The notes beneath the pieces were generated by a model, which searched no databases, was not told the DNA's origin, and was given only the letters and a program-made list of their open reading frames with translations. From contig NZ_CP095376.1 of assembly GCF_023008405.1 (NCBI RefSeq), positions 2,194,001-2,258,000 on the forward strand: a DNA stretch of 64,000 nucleotides. The letters run 5' to 3'. The position numbers were made by a program, and so were the translations under genes. The stretch is from Amycolatopsis sp. FBCC-B4732. GTDB lineage: Bacteria > Actinomycetota > Actinomycetes > Mycobacteriales > Pseudonocardiaceae. Of the stretch, positions 49,345 to 57,925 are shown piece by piece; position 1 is the stretch's first letter, and the number at the start of each line of letters is the position of its first letter.

Positions 49345-50049
49345 GGCCCGCCGATGACCGTGCTGCCCTGGCGCTCGCCCAGTTCGCCGCGACCACCATG
49401 ACCGTTGCGGTCAGCGTGATCGCCGCGGACATCGGCACGACCGTGATCGGCGACGACCTGGGCCGCAAGCGGTGCTTCCCTGCAGATGCTCCTCGTCGGG
49501 GTGATCGTGGTGCTGGCGTGGCAGCTCACCGAGCCGCCGAAACCGCGTGACCGCAAGCCGTTCGACGTCGCCGGCGCGGTCGGCCTGTTCTTCGTAGTGT
49601 TCGGTGTGCTGCAGACGGGCACCTACGGCTGGTTCGTCTCCCGCGCGGCCTTCGCGGTCGGCGGGGTGGTGCGGCCGGCCGGCGGGGTGTCACCGCTGTG
49701 GCTGTTCGCGACGATCGGCATCCTGGCGTCGTCAGCGGTCGCGGGACGGCCGGCGCGGCGGCACTCCCGGCGCCGGCTCGGCCGCGCGGGCTTCGTCGTC
49801 ACCCTCGCCGGCCTGGCCCTCGTGCTGCTCCTGGTGCGGGCCGGCTCCGGAGTGGGGGTCATGCTGACCGCGCCGGTGGACCTGGTGCAGCCGCGCCGGC
49901 CGGATGCGGCCCAGTGCGGCATCTCGGGGGTCTCGCGCAGTGTGTCCCACCTGGGCTCCTCGGTGGGTACCGCGCCGGCCCTCGCCGCCGTGGGGGTCGC
50001 GGCCGTGGCCGGGCTGATCGCCGCCGTGCTGCTGCCGGCGTCGGACTGA
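49345..50049 (+). pseudogene. Decayed MFS (EmrB/QacA-type) transporter
   Basis: One frame gives a first membrane helix and following strand, ALALAQFAATTMTVAVSVIA and ADIGTTVIG, then DDLGRKRC. After a frame change near 49486 it reads LVGVIVVLAWQLTEPPKPRD, KPFDVAGAVGLFFVVFGVLQ, LWLFATIGILASSAVAG, and a last helix PALAAVGVAAVAGLIAAVLL. About 230 of an expected 480-500 residues remain, so there are internal deletions as well as a frameshift. The potassium channel frame runs antisense across its 3' half. Confidence 0.7.
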
Positions 50050-50562
50050 ACTGTCCCTTGTGGACGAACGGCGGCGCTGCACCGCGGTCACGATCACGCG
50101 CAGTACGACGCTCAGCACCACCAGGTCGGCCACCATCTGCACCGTCACCAAGGCCCGCGCGGTGGCCGAAACCGGGGCGATGTCACCGAAACCGACCGTG
50201 GCGAACACCGTGACCGTGAAGTAGAGCGCGTCGGTGCGCGTCAGGCCCACGTCGAAGGAACCGGGGCGGTCGTGGCCGAGCACGTAGTACAGGTCGGCGA
50301 ACAGCAGCAGGAACAGCGGGACGATCAGGGCCAGTGCCTGTGCTCCCTGCCACGCGGGGAACGGTGATCGCAGGATCATCCGCACCTCGCCGACGACCAG
50401 CAGGGCCACCACGGCGAGGCCGCCGGTGAACACGGCCATCGTCCACGGCCGCACCGCCTGGTCCACCGGGAGCAGGTAGTACAGGCAGACCAGCGCCGTG
50501 ACGGTGAGCAGCGGCCGGAGCACCGCGAGGTGGACGAACCGCCATCGCCGCGGCGCGGTCAA
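49732..50562 (-). CDS. Potassium channel-like protein (TVGFGD filter) with unusual C-terminal tail
   Basis: A 276-aa protein if the frame is followed to its stop. Four hydrophobic helices appear, with the pore loop DALYFTVTVFATVGFGDIAP between helices 3 and 4 (residues about 120-140), holding the K+ selectivity filter TVGFGD. The start is TTG 50562, overlapping the stop of the SHOCT gene (TTGA). After VIVTAVQRRRSS (about residue 170) the last 105 residues are low-complexity, rich in Arg/Gly/His, and run antisense over the decayed MFS gene. The original stop was probably lost. Confidence 0.82.
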   Translation of the reverse strand: MTAPRRWRFVHLAVLRPLLTVTALVCLYYLLPVDQAVRPWTMAVFTGGLAVVALLVVGEVRMILRSPFPAWQGAQALALIVPLFLLLFADLYYVLGHDRPGSFDVGLTRTDALYFTVTVFATVGFGDIAPVSATARALVTVQMVADLVVLSVVLRVIVTAVQRRRSSTRDSSVRRRQQHGGDQPGHGRDPHGGEGRRGTHRGAQVGHTARDPRDAALGRIRPARLHQVHRRGQHDPHSGAGPHQEQHEGQAGEGDDEARAAEPAPGVPPRRPSRDR

Positions 50563-50963
50563 CGCGCGAGCGCTTTCCGCTTGAGTTCGTGGTATTCCGC
50601 GTCGTCGATGATCCCCTGCTCCAGCAACCGCCGGGCCTCGGAGATCTGCGCCGCGCTCGTGCGCTCCACAGAGGACACGGACCGGACGTACTGCTCGAAC
50701 CTCTGCTGCGCGGCCAGTTCGCGGTCCTGGCGCCGCCGGTTCAGGTGCCGGCCCTGGGTGGCGAGGTAGAGCAGCACGCCGAGGACCGGCAGCACGATGA
50801 CCAGCACCGTCCAGCCCGCCTTGGCCCAGCCGGACACCTCCGACCTGCGGTAGAGGTCGCCGAGTGCGACGAACAGCAGCCAGAACCAGGCGACCCAGCC
50901 GAAGAACACCAGCATCGTCCACATCAGATCGAGGAAGGGGTATTCCGCGCTCGCCAGTGTCAT
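50559..50963 (-). CDS. PLDc_N/SHOCT membrane protein
   Basis: A 134-aa protein. Two N-terminal membrane helices (LMWTMLVFFGWVAWFWLLFV, AGWTVLVIVLPVLGVLLYLA) match the PLDc_N layout. A linker follows, then a C-terminal SHOCT motif ISEARRLLEQGIIDDAEYHE and LKRKAL. Such proteins are common in actinobacterial stress operons and probably oligomerise through SHOCT. It is coupled to the potassium channel gene. An island 18-bp motif lies 77 bp upstream. Confidence 0.88.
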   Translation of the reverse strand: MTLASAEYPFLDLMWTMLVFFGWVAWFWLLFVALGDLYRRSEVSGWAKAGWTVLVIVLPVLGVLLYLATQGRHLNRRRQDRELAAQQRFEQYVRSVSSVERTSAAQISEARRLLEQGIIDDAEYHELKRKALAR

Positions 50964-51030
50964 GGGGTCTCCTCACGGGATTCGGGGTGGCACGCGGCGG
51001 CGTGCCCGGCTCACTCGACCGGATCCCGGG

Positions 51031-51067
51031 CCCGCTCGCCTCACCCACGCCGGGTGAGGCGAGCGGG
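51031..51067 (-). terminator. Strong hairpin between LAL regulator and SHOCT gene
   Basis: Bases 51031-51046 pair perfectly with 51052-51067 (16-bp stem, 5-base loop). It starts 3 bp past the LAL stop and so can terminate it. The inner part of the same hairpin (51041-51058) is also the island 18-bp motif, so one element may serve both roles. Confidence 0.7.
51041..51058. promoter_or_regulatory. 18-bp island motif, site 3 (SHOCT/K-channel promoter)
   Basis: TCACCCACGCCGGGTGAG: perfect TCACCC and GGGTGA inverted half-sites, 77 bp before the SHOCT gene start. Confidence 0.65.
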
Positions 51068-51069
51068 CG

Positions 51070-53736
51070 TCAGACCGTGAAGTCGGTGACGTCGGTGTCG
51101 AGCAGGCCGCGCTGGAGGGCGATCGCCACGGCGTCCCGCCTGCTGCGGACGTGGAGCTTCGCGTAGATCCCGCGCACGTGGGTCTTGACGGTGTTCGGGG
51201 AGACGGTGAGGTCTTCGGCGATTTCGTCGATCGACCGCTGCGTCGGCAAGAGGCGCAGCACGCTGCGTTCGCGTTCGGTCAGCGGTGCCGGGATCGCCGG
51301 GGTGCTCAGCCGGCGGCGCAGCGCGAGGACTTCGCCCGCGAACCGTTCGCTCGTCCCGAAACCGCCGAGCCTGCTGGTCAGGAACTCGAGCACGTCCGGC
51401 GGGGCGAAGACCAGGGGGAAGCGGACGCCGGCGGGTTCGGCGGCGCGCAACGCGGAGCCGAGCAACCGCGCGGCCCGCTCCGGCGCACCGGCCGCCAGCG
51501 CGGCCTGGATGCCGATCAGCGAGGCCTCGATCGCCACCCACGGCAGCAGCAGCGGTGTTTCGCCGTCCGCCAGTGAGCGCAGCACCGAACTCGCCGCGCT
51601 GTGCCTGCCGAGCCGCAGCTGGGTCCGGGCTCGCAGCAGGAGCAGCTCGCCGGAGCCGGTGAGCAGCGGCTGGGCCCAGCGAACGGTCTCCCTGGCCTGG
51701 CCGGCCGCGCCGAGCCGCAGGGCCGCGCGGTGTTCCAGCACCGCGCACAGCGCCGCGTGTTCGGGCGGGCAGGCCCGGCCGGCGCCGAGGTGCGCGCGGG
51801 CCCGGCGCATCCGCCGCAGCCCGGCGTGCCAGCCGCCGAGTTCGAATTCGGCGGCGCCGTGCAGGGTTTCGGCGAACAGGCGCAGGTTGCGGGCCGCCCG
51901 GGCGGGTGCGGCACCGAGCAGCCTGCCGATCCGCTTGGCCTGGTCGACGCAGTCCGCCGGTTCGCCGCGGAGCAAGGCACCGTAGGCCAGCATCGCGCCG
52001 ACCTGGGCCGCCGGGAGCGACCGCTGCGGGTCGTGGATCGGCTGCCTGCTCTCCGCCCGGCGGGCGAGCGTCTCCATCACCTGGTAGTCGCCGTCGAAGC
52101 CGGCCAGGCCGCCCAGCACCGTGAGGCACTGCGTGATGGTGAAGTCCTGCCCTTGCTCCTCGGCGGCACCGAGGACCCGCACCACCGCTTCGCGGGCCGC
52201 CCCGTTGCCGTGGCGGGCGACGAGGGTGCCCGCCCGGTGGAGGGTGGCGAGACCGGCCAGCGGGGTCCCGGCGGCGAGGCTCTCGTCGATCTGCTCCGCC
52301 GCGCGGACGGCCTGCGCCGGGCTGCGGTCGAGCTGGGCGAGCCGCGAGTACGCCAGCTGCCGCAGGACGGTCAGCTCCGCTGACGGCCGGTCCGGCCACG
52401 CCGCCTCCGCCCGCGCCAGCTGCAGACCGGCGGTGGACGTCTCGCCGGTCTCCAGGCACAGCGCGGCCGAAACCAGGGCGGGCAACGGATCCGCCGGGAC
52501 CCGCCGGTCGTCGAGCACGGCGAGCGCCAGCCTCAGCACCCGGTGGTCACCGCCGAGGAACAACGAAACGGCGTGCCGGTGCAGCAGGTCGCCGACGCGG
52601 GTGGTGTTCCCCGAGCGGATGCTGTGCAGCAGGGCGAGGGCGGGCCGGTCGCTGTCGGCGAACCAGCGGGCCGCCGCCGCGTGCAGGGTGCGGGTCCGGT
52701 CCGGGGCCCGCCGCAGCAGCTCGGCCCGCAGGTAGGTGCGCAGCAGGGACGGCAGCTGGTGCACCGGCGGGGTCCCGGCGGACCGGACCACCTGCAGGGC
52801 CGGTTCGCCGAGTTCGCGGAGCACCACCTCCGCGTCCGGCCGGCCGGTGAGCGCGGCCGCGAGCCCGGCCGGGACCTCGTCGCAGACGCTCATCGCCCGC
52901 ACCAGGTCCTGCTGGGCGTCGGTCAGCGGGGCGAGCACCTCGTCGGTCAGGTAGTCCAGCACGGCCTGGTCGCGGCCGGCGAAGAAGTCGCGCAGGCTGC
53001 CGTGCTTGGCCGCGGAAGCCGTGGCCAGGCGCAGCCCGGCCGGCCAGCCCTCGGTCCGGGCGACGAGCAGGCTGATCTGGTCCGCCGGTATCCGGGGCCC
53101 GGTCGTCTCGACGAAGGCCGTGGCCTCCGCGGCGGAGAACCGCAGGCGATCGGCGCCGATGTCGACCAGCCGGTCCGCCAGCCGCGCCCGGACCAGCGGC
53201 AGCGGTGGTTCCCGCCGGCTCGACACCGCCAGGCGCAGGCCCGCCGGCTGGTGGCGGAGCAGGGTCTGCAGCCCGTGCCAGGTGCGCGGCGAGGTGATTT
53301 CTTGAGCGCTGTCGAGGACGAGCAGGACCGGCTGGGCCAGCGCGTCCAGCGCGTCGGCCACCTGGGCCAGGAACGCCAGGTCGGTGCCGGGTTCGGGCGG
53401 GACCGCCAGGTGCCGCAGCGGGCTGGCGGCCGGAACCGGGAGGCAGCCGCCGAGCGCCTCGAGGACCGCCGACCAGAACCGGCGGTCATCGTTGTCGTCG
53501 GCGTCGGCGGTCAGCCAGGCGACCGCACCTCGCCCGCGCTGGCGGGCCCAGCCGGCGAGGAGTGTCGTCTTGCCGAATCCGGCCGGCGCCCCGACGAACA
53601 CCATCGCGGCGTCCCTCGCGTCGTCGAGCAGGGCGAACAATCGGGGTCGGGAAACGCGATCGCCGCGGGGAACGGGAATGCTCACTTTGGTCGCCGGTAC
53701 CCGTCTTCGGGCCGAAACTTCCTGGCGGGGGTTCAT
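51070..53736 (-). CDS. LAL-type (MalT-like) LuxR transcriptional regulator
   Basis: An 888-aa ATP-dependent regulator. The N-terminal AAA/STAND ATPase has Walker A VGAPAGFGKTTLL (about residues 53-65) and Walker B PVLLVLDSAQEI. The middle is a long helical repeat region. The C-terminal LuxR domain reads LTERERSVLRLLPTQRSIDE, IAEDLTVSPNTVKTHVRGIY and AKLHVRSR. It is a paralogue of the 853-aa regulator at 57926, with the same HTH pattern. An island 18-bp motif sits 28 bp before its start, so it may regulate itself or belong to the regulon. Ligand unknown. Confidence 0.93.
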   Translation of the reverse strand: MNPRQEVSARRRVPATKVSIPVPRGDRVSRPRLFALLDDARDAAMVFVGAPAGFGKTTLLAGWARQRGRGAVAWLTADADDNDDRRFWSAVLEALGGCLPVPAASPLRHLAVPPEPGTDLAFLAQVADALDALAQPVLLVLDSAQEITSPRTWHGLQTLLRHQPAGLRLAVSSRREPPLPLVRARLADRLVDIGADRLRFSAAEATAFVETTGPRIPADQISLLVARTEGWPAGLRLATASAAKHGSLRDFFAGRDQAVLDYLTDEVLAPLTDAQQDLVRAMSVCDEVPAGLAAALTGRPDAEVVLRELGEPALQVVRSAGTPPVHQLPSLLRTYLRAELLRRAPDRTRTLHAAAARWFADSDRPALALLHSIRSGNTTRVGDLLHRHAVSLFLGGDHRVLRLALAVLDDRRVPADPLPALVSAALCLETGETSTAGLQLARAEAAWPDRPSAELTVLRQLAYSRLAQLDRSPAQAVRAAEQIDESLAAGTPLAGLATLHRAGTLVARHGNGAAREAVVRVLGAAEEQGQDFTITQCLTVLGGLAGFDGDYQVMETLARRAESRQPIHDPQRSLPAAQVGAMLAYGALLRGEPADCVDQAKRIGRLLGAAPARAARNLRLFAETLHGAAEFELGGWHAGLRRMRRARAHLGAGRACPPEHAALCAVLEHRAALRLGAAGQARETVRWAQPLLTGSGELLLLRARTQLRLGRHSAASSVLRSLADGETPLLLPWVAIEASLIGIQAALAAGAPERAARLLGSALRAAEPAGVRFPLVFAPPDVLEFLTSRLGGFGTSERFAGEVLALRRRLSTPAIPAPLTERERSVLRLLPTQRSIDEIAEDLTVSPNTVKTHVRGIYAKLHVRSRRDAVAIALQRGLLDTDVTDFTV

Positions 53737-53764
53737 GCGTCCTCCTTCTTCGTGGTCGGACGGC

Positions 53765-53782
53765 TCACCCTTTCCGGGCGAG
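53765..53782. promoter_or_regulatory. 18-bp island motif, site 4 (LAL divergent promoter)
   Basis: TCACCCTTTCCGGGCGAG, in the 68-bp gap between the LAL gene (minus) and a small membrane protein gene (plus). It is 28 bp and 22 bp from the respective starts. Confidence 0.55.
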
Positions 53783-53804
53783 GAAAACGTTCGCCGCGCG
53801 CAGA

Positions 53805-54173
53805 ATGGTGTGGCGCGTGAACGATCCTGGATATTCCTGGAAAAACCGGCCGGTCAGCAAGCGGGCGAAGCGAGGATTCGCCGTCACGCGGTTCTTGTGG
53901 ATCGGGCCGGGCGAACTCGTGGTGCTCGACCTGGTGCGGACCGGCCGGGTCGGGATCGAGGCCGTGTTGCTCTGTTCGGCGGTCGCGCTCGCGGCGTGCG
54001 TGCCGGTGACCTCGGCGCGGCTCGGCATCCGCGCCGGTCTCGACCTCGTCGCGCGGCTGGTCTTCCTGCCCTCGCACTCGTGGTCCGTCGCGGTGATCGC
54101 GCTCGACGCCGTGCTCATCGCCGGTGCGTGGTTTTCCGCGGGCCGGGCCGGGCGGGCGGGGGACGGCCGGTGA
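53805..54173 (+). CDS. Small membrane protein, unknown function
   Basis: A 122-aa protein from ATG 53805 (GTG 53817 is an alternative). The basic start is followed by two to three hydrophobic segments (AVLLCSAVALAACVPVTSA, VARLVFLPSHSWSVAVIALD, AVLIAGAWFSAG). It is divergent from the LAL regulator across a shared 18-bp motif and overlaps the next gene by 4 bases (GTGA). I recognise no family. Composition and coupling support it as real. Confidence 0.6.
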   Translation: MVWRVNDPGYSWKNRPVSKRAKRGFAVTRFLWIGPGELVVLDLVRTGRVGIEAVLLCSAVALAACVPVTSARLGIRAGLDLVARLVFLPSHSWSVAVIALDAVLIAGAWFSAGRAGRAGDGR

Positions 54174-54415
54174 ACGGGCCCGATTACGTCTTCCGCTGCG
54201 GCGGCCGCATTCCCGAACAGGTGACGGAGACCGTCGCGGAATTCCGGGACGTGCTCGTCGTGCCGGTTCCCCCGGACACCATCGTGTTCGGCACCGTGGC
54301 CGATCCAGGCTGCCTGCCGCGAATCCTGCGCAAGCTCGAAGCGCTCGGCATGCGAGTGGACTCCGTGCACCGGGTGCGGGAACTCCCGCGTCAGGAGCGC
54401 CGCCGGATTCCGTGA
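54170..54415 (+). CDS. Small soluble protein, unknown function
   Basis: An 81-aa protein, GTG 54170 overlapping the preceding stop. It reads VFRCGGRIPEQVTETVAEF, DVLVVPVPPDTIVFGTVAD, LPRILRKLEALGMRVDSVHR: a compact alpha/beta pattern with no membrane segment. The strand-helix order resembles small ACT- or ferredoxin-like domains, but I cannot assign a family. It is translationally coupled to the small membrane protein, so they may work together. Confidence 0.6.
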   Translation: MNGPDYVFRCGGRIPEQVTETVAEFRDVLVVPVPPDTIVFGTVADPGCLPRILRKLEALGMRVDSVHRVRELPRQERRRIP

Positions 54416-54441
54416 AGCCCGGGCCCGTCCCGCCACCCGGG

Positions 54442-54867
54442 TCACCGGCCGCCGGAGCGGCACCGCGCCACCGCCGTCCGGAGCGCCGTCACGGTTCCCC
54501 CGGCCGCGGTCCGCACGGCCGCCCGGTCGGGGGGCCGCAGCGCCGCGGCGGCCCGCAGCCGGGTGAGCGCGTGGTCCACATCGGTCAGTCCCGCGGGCGG
54601 GCGGGGTTCGGCGAGCCGGGCCGAGACGATCGCGGCGAGCGCCGTGGCCGCCACGCGGACCTGGTCCGCTCCCGCCGAACCGCGGTCGAACGACCGGGCC
54701 GTGTCGCTCACGGCGGTCTCGGTGGCGGACAGGTCCGCGCACGGGGCCAGGGCGGCACGCGAGACCGGCGGCACGGCCGACGCCGAGCCGGTCGGCGGAG
54801 TGCCCGCCGCACAGCCCGAAAGCAGTGCGGCGAGGGCCCCCTCGGCGACCCGGCGCCGGACGGGCAC
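54442..54867 (-). CDS. Putative lipoprotein, unknown function
   Basis: A 141-aa protein from GTG 54867 (PVRRRVAEGALAALLSGC), giving a compact lipoprotein signal with lipobox LLSGC. A longer start at GTG 54963, overlapping the DUF2252 stop by 4 bases, is also possible, but its Arg/Gly/Pro leader would be unusually long. The mature part is helical and Ala/Arg-rich (CADLSATETAVSDTARSFD), with a second Cys near the end. Function unknown. Probably co-transcribed with the DUF2252 gene. Confidence 0.6.
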   Translation of the reverse strand: MPVRRRVAEGALAALLSGCAAGTPPTGSASAVPPVSRAALAPCADLSATETAVSDTARSFDRGSAGADQVRVAATALAAIVSARLAEPRPPAGLTDVDHALTRLRAAAALRPPDRAAVRTAAGGTVTALRTAVARCRSGGR

Positions 54868-54959
54868 CCCCGCCCGGGCGGAACCGGCTCCGGCTCTTCC
54901 GGTCCGCCCCGGCGGAGCCCCGGCACCGCGGGCGCGCCCCGGCCACGGGAGCCGGCCCG

Positions 54960-56366
54960 TCACCGGCCGGACACCGCCGTGACGTGGCCGTTGCGGATGG
55001 CCGAGCACAGGGCGCTGTGGTCGCGTTCGTTCTGGTCGGCGCAGGCCACCGCGAACTCCCGGACGGCTTCGGCGAAGGCGGGGCCGGAACCGAGGTAGGC
55101 GGCGATGACGAGCGGATCGCCGGTGCGGGCGTGCGCCCTGGCCAGCGTCCACCCGCACAGCCGGGCGTAGGCCCGCAGCGTCTCCGGGGTCATCTTCGTG
55201 ACGTCGGCGACGCCCCGGCCGTCGCGCACCCGGCGGACGTAGAAGTCCCGGGTGCGGCCCTCGAACCCGGTGGCGCGGACCCAGCCGAGGTAGCGGTCGC
55301 CGACCGCCTGCAGCAACCGCTGCCCGGTGACGACGCGCCGGCCGGACTCGCCGCGGACGGTGGTGCCGGTGCAGGACTGCAGCACCGACGGCACGGCTTC
55401 CTTCAGCTGCAGGAAGAGCGCGTCCCCGTCGTCCGGCCCGACCAGCAGCGCGAGCCAGCACCGGGTGCCGGCGCCGCTCACCCCGACCACGCTGCGGGCG
55501 ACGTCGGCCAGCCGGTAGCGGTCCAGCGGCGCGCGCCGTTCGCTGCCGAGCAACTGCCGGTAGCGCGAGAACATCTCGCCGAGGCGCTGTTCGAGCGTCG
55601 CCGGGTCGCCGTCGCCGGTCAGCCTGCTGACCGGGACGAGCAGCGGCGGCCGGGTGGCCAGCCGCAGGCGCCCGTCGCGGATTTCGGTGTACCGGTGCAG
55701 CACGCCGGCGTCGTCACGGACCGGGGACCGGCCGGCGGAACGGTCGAGGCGGTGCCGCCCGGCCGGGGCCGGGGGATGGGCCGCGACCGCGCGCAGGGTC
55801 TCGGCGTCGGCGCCCGCGTGGTGGATTTCGAGCGACGTCCGGTGGGCGAAGTCCTGCATCGCCCGGCGGTACGCCTCGACGGCCGCGAGCACCGTCCGGC
55901 GGCGCTGGGCCGTCGGGTGCGCGTTCTCCCGGCCGGCGACCTCGAAGCTGGCGGCCAGCCGCTTGACGTCCCATTCCCACGGCGCGGGCAGGGTTTCGTC
56001 GAAGTCGGCGAAGTCGAACACCAAGCGGCGCCCGGCGGACGCGAACAGGCCGAAGTTGGCCAGGTGGGCGTCGCCGGACGCCTGGACCACCACCCCCGTC
56101 CGCGGGGTCGCGGCGAGATCGGCGGCCGCCGGCAGCGCGGCACCGCGGAAGTAGGCGAGCGGGGAGGCGGCCATCCGGCCGTACCGGATCGGCAGCAGCT
56201 CCGGCACCCGGTCGGCGTCCTGCCGGGCCAGGAGCGCCAGCGGGTCGGTCCGCCGGTCGGCGCCGGGGAATTCGGCGTGCTCGGACCTCGGTACGGCGAT
56301 GCGGGCGGTGCGTGCCCTGGCGATCCGCGCGTCCCGGGTCCCGGTGTCCTGTTCGGTCTGCGTCAT
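54960..56366 (-). CDS. DUF2252 family protein
   Basis: A 468-aa cytosolic protein of the kinase-like DUF2252 family. Hallmarks: VPELLPIRYGRMAASPLAYF, FRGAALP, ASGDAHLANFGLFASAGRRL (catalytic-loop-like GDxHxxN), VFDFADFDETLPAPWEWD (DFxDFDE), DVKRLAASF, and a C-terminal GWTLARAHARTGD. It resembles an aminoglycoside-phosphotransferase/protein-kinase fold; activity is unproven. Two island 18-bp motifs lie 35 and 60 bp before the ATG. Confidence 0.92.
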   Translation of the reverse strand: MTQTEQDTGTRDARIARARTARIAVPRSEHAEFPGADRRTDPLALLARQDADRVPELLPIRYGRMAASPLAYFRGAALPAAADLAATPRTGVVVQASGDAHLANFGLFASAGRRLVFDFADFDETLPAPWEWDVKRLAASFEVAGRENAHPTAQRRRTVLAAVEAYRRAMQDFAHRTSLEIHHAGADAETLRAVAAHPPAPAGRHRLDRSAGRSPVRDDAGVLHRYTEIRDGRLRLATRPPLLVPVSRLTGDGDPATLEQRLGEMFSRYRQLLGSERRAPLDRYRLADVARSVVGVSGAGTRCWLALLVGPDDGDALFLQLKEAVPSVLQSCTGTTVRGESGRRVVTGQRLLQAVGDRYLGWVRATGFEGRTRDFYVRRVRDGRGVADVTKMTPETLRAYARLCGWTLARAHARTGDPLVIAAYLGSGPAFAEAVREFAVACADQNERDHSALCSAIRNGHVTAVSGR

Positions 56367-56401
56367 GAGCGGATCGTCGGTCCTCGGCGGCGTCCCGGGC
56401 G

Positions 56402-56419
56402 TCGCCCGTCGCGGGTGAA
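56402..56419. promoter_or_regulatory. 18-bp island motif, site 5a (DUF2252 promoter)
   Basis: TCGCCCGTCGCGGGTGAA, 35 bp before DUF2252; 25 bp (centre to centre) from site 5b. Confidence 0.45.
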
Positions 56420-56426
56420 CCCCGGG

Positions 56427-56444
56427 TCATCCACGACGGGTGAC
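56427..56444. promoter_or_regulatory. 18-bp island motif, site 5b (DUF2252 promoter)
   Basis: TCATCCACGACGGGTGAC, 60 bp before DUF2252, at the common spacing. Confidence 0.6.
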
Positions 56445-56644
56445 GACTAGGCGTGGTCCAGACCGCAAGGTGGGCCGCGGAGGTGCGGGGCGGTGTCCCC
56501 GGGACACCCGGTTCCGCCACCCGGCCCAGCCGGCGCTCCTGCTCGGGGTGCGCCCCCGGCCGGCCGGTACCTCCCGCGGGTGGCCGCGGCGACGCTCGGG
56601 GGCGCCGCCGCGGTCATGCTCGTGCGGCGGCTCGCCCCGGCGCG

Positions 56645-57151
56645 TCACCGCCGTTGCGGCTCCTCGGCTTCGCCGAAGGCGTCACGCAGCCGCGCTTCCT
56701 CTTCGGCCGAGAGGTTCGTGCTCAGCAGCGTGGCCCCGGTCTCCTTGAACGGCTCGACCACCCGATCCAGCACGGTGTCGCCCGACATCACGAACAACGC
56801 CGACGTCCCGGGCGTGACCTGGCTCCGGACCGTGGTGATGAACTCCTCGTCGATCCCGACGTGCGCCAGCGACCCGGTCAGCGCCCCGATCGCCGCGCCG
56901 ACGGCCATCCCCAGCAACGGCACCAGGAAGATCAGGCCGAACAGCAGGCCCCAGAACCCGCCGCCCAGCGCGCCGGTGCCGGTCAGGGAACCGAGGTCGG
57001 TCGTCTTCGGCTTCTTCCGGTTTTCCGGCCAGCTCACGCAAGCCGCGTCGGCGATCGAGATCAGTTGCTGTTTCTGCAGTTGCCGGAGCAACTCCAACGC
57101 GTTTTCGGCGCCTTCGGCGGTGGGGAACCTCCATACGGTCAACGCGGCCAT
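56645..57151 (-). CDS. DUF1269-like glycine-zipper membrane protein
   Basis: A 168-aa protein. The N-terminal ferredoxin-like part (ALTVWRFPTAEGAENALELL) is followed by a glycine-rich hydrophobic hairpin (GALGGGFWGLLFGLIFLVPL, GMAVGAAIGALTGSL) and a C-terminal domain with SALFVMSGDTVLDRVVEPFK. This is the DUF1269 layout of stress-induced envelope proteins. ATG 57151 has GAGGAGGACGTC before it. A weaker island motif lies 66 bp upstream. Confidence 0.85.
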   Translation of the reverse strand: MAALTVWRFPTAEGAENALELLRQLQKQQLISIADAACVSWPENRKKPKTTDLGSLTGTGALGGGFWGLLFGLIFLVPLLGMAVGAAIGALTGSLAHVGIDEEFITTVRSQVTPGTSALFVMSGDTVLDRVVEPFKETGATLLSTNLSAEEEARLRDAFGEAEEPQRR

Positions 57152-57217
57152 GACGTCCTCCTCGGTGCGGCATCTGCGGTCGGCGCCGACTGTGCGCCCG
57201 GTGGCCGCACGTGCCAT

Positions 57218-57235
57218 CGCCCGTGCCGTGTGAGC
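57218..57235. promoter_or_regulatory. 18-bp island motif, site 6a (weak, DUF1269 promoter)
   Basis: TCGCCCGTGCCGTGTGAG, three mismatches to consensus but at exactly the common spacing (66 bp) from the DUF1269-like start. Confidence 0.35.
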
Positions 57236-57268
57236 CGGGAATCGCGGGCCGGTCCGGCCGACCTGATC

Positions 57269-57286
57269 TCACCTGGCGCGGGCGAG
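57269..57286. promoter_or_regulatory. 18-bp island motif, site 6b (DUF7144 promoter)
   Basis: TCACCTGGCGCGGGCGAG, 69 bp before the start at 57356 and also within the divergent region of the DUF1269-like gene. Confidence 0.6.
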
Positions 57287-57355
57287 GCCGTTCGGACGGT
57301 GCACCGACCATGATCGCCCGGGTCCGAGCCCCACCACCCGATGGAGAGAGGGACC

Positions 57356-57814
57356 ATGACCGAACACACGCACCCCCGGTCCGGAACAGCCGGAGCCGGG
57401 ACGCCGCCGGGTGAGCGGGCCGTCGCCCGGTCGCGCCGGGTCGGCTGGATCTGGTTCGCCGGCGCGATCACCGTCCTGGCCGGGCTGTTCAACGTCGTGG
57501 AAGGACTGGTCGCGCTGTTCGACCGGGACTACTACGTGCTCGGCCCGTCCGGGCTGCTGGTCTTCAGCCTCGCCGGCTGGGGCTGGATCCACCTGATCGT
57601 CGGCATCCTCGCCGTGCTGACGGGTATCGCGCTGTTCACCGGCGCGCAGTGGGCCCGCGTCGTCGCGGTGGCGCTCGCCGGCTTCAACGCACTGGCGCAG
57701 CTGGCCTTCCTGTCCGCGTACCCGGTCTGGGGCGTGGTCGTGATCGCCCTCGACGTCCTCGTCATCTGGGCGATCGTCGTGCACGGCGACGAAGCCACCT
57801 ACGAGATCTGGTGA
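57356..57814 (+). CDS. DUF7144-like four-helix membrane protein
   Basis: A 152-aa protein. After a polar 30-residue start come four helices: VGWIWFAGAITVLAGLFNVV, GWGWIHLIVGILAVLTGIAL, ARVVAVALAGFNALAQLAFL and WGVVVIALDVLVIWAIVVHG. The WGWIHLIVGILAVLTG motif is characteristic of this actinobacterial membrane family. ATG 57356 follows GAGAGAGGG. Function unknown; grouped with the stress-type genes by its promoter motif. Confidence 0.82.
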   Translation: MTEHTHPRSGTAGAGTPPGERAVARSRRVGWIWFAGAITVLAGLFNVVEGLVALFDRDYYVLGPSGLLVFSLAGWGWIHLIVGILAVLTGIALFTGAQWARVVAVALAGFNALAQLAFLSAYPVWGVVVIALDVLVIWAIVVHGDEATYEIW

Positions 57815-57925
57815 CTCCGCCGGACCTCGCCGGTGCGGTGGCGCCGGTGATCACTACAGTCGAGTCCCCGTCCGGCAACCGGCGCGGGGCGGGTACCGAT
57901 CCCCGCCGAGAGCCGAGAGGTTGAC

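Noticed and set aside
56450..56644. Possible small plus-strand gene (VAAATLGGAAAVMLVRRLA segment)
   Set aside because: It runs on without a stop into the DUF1269-like gene antisense, has no good start site and no coupling. Probably chance or a faint remnant.
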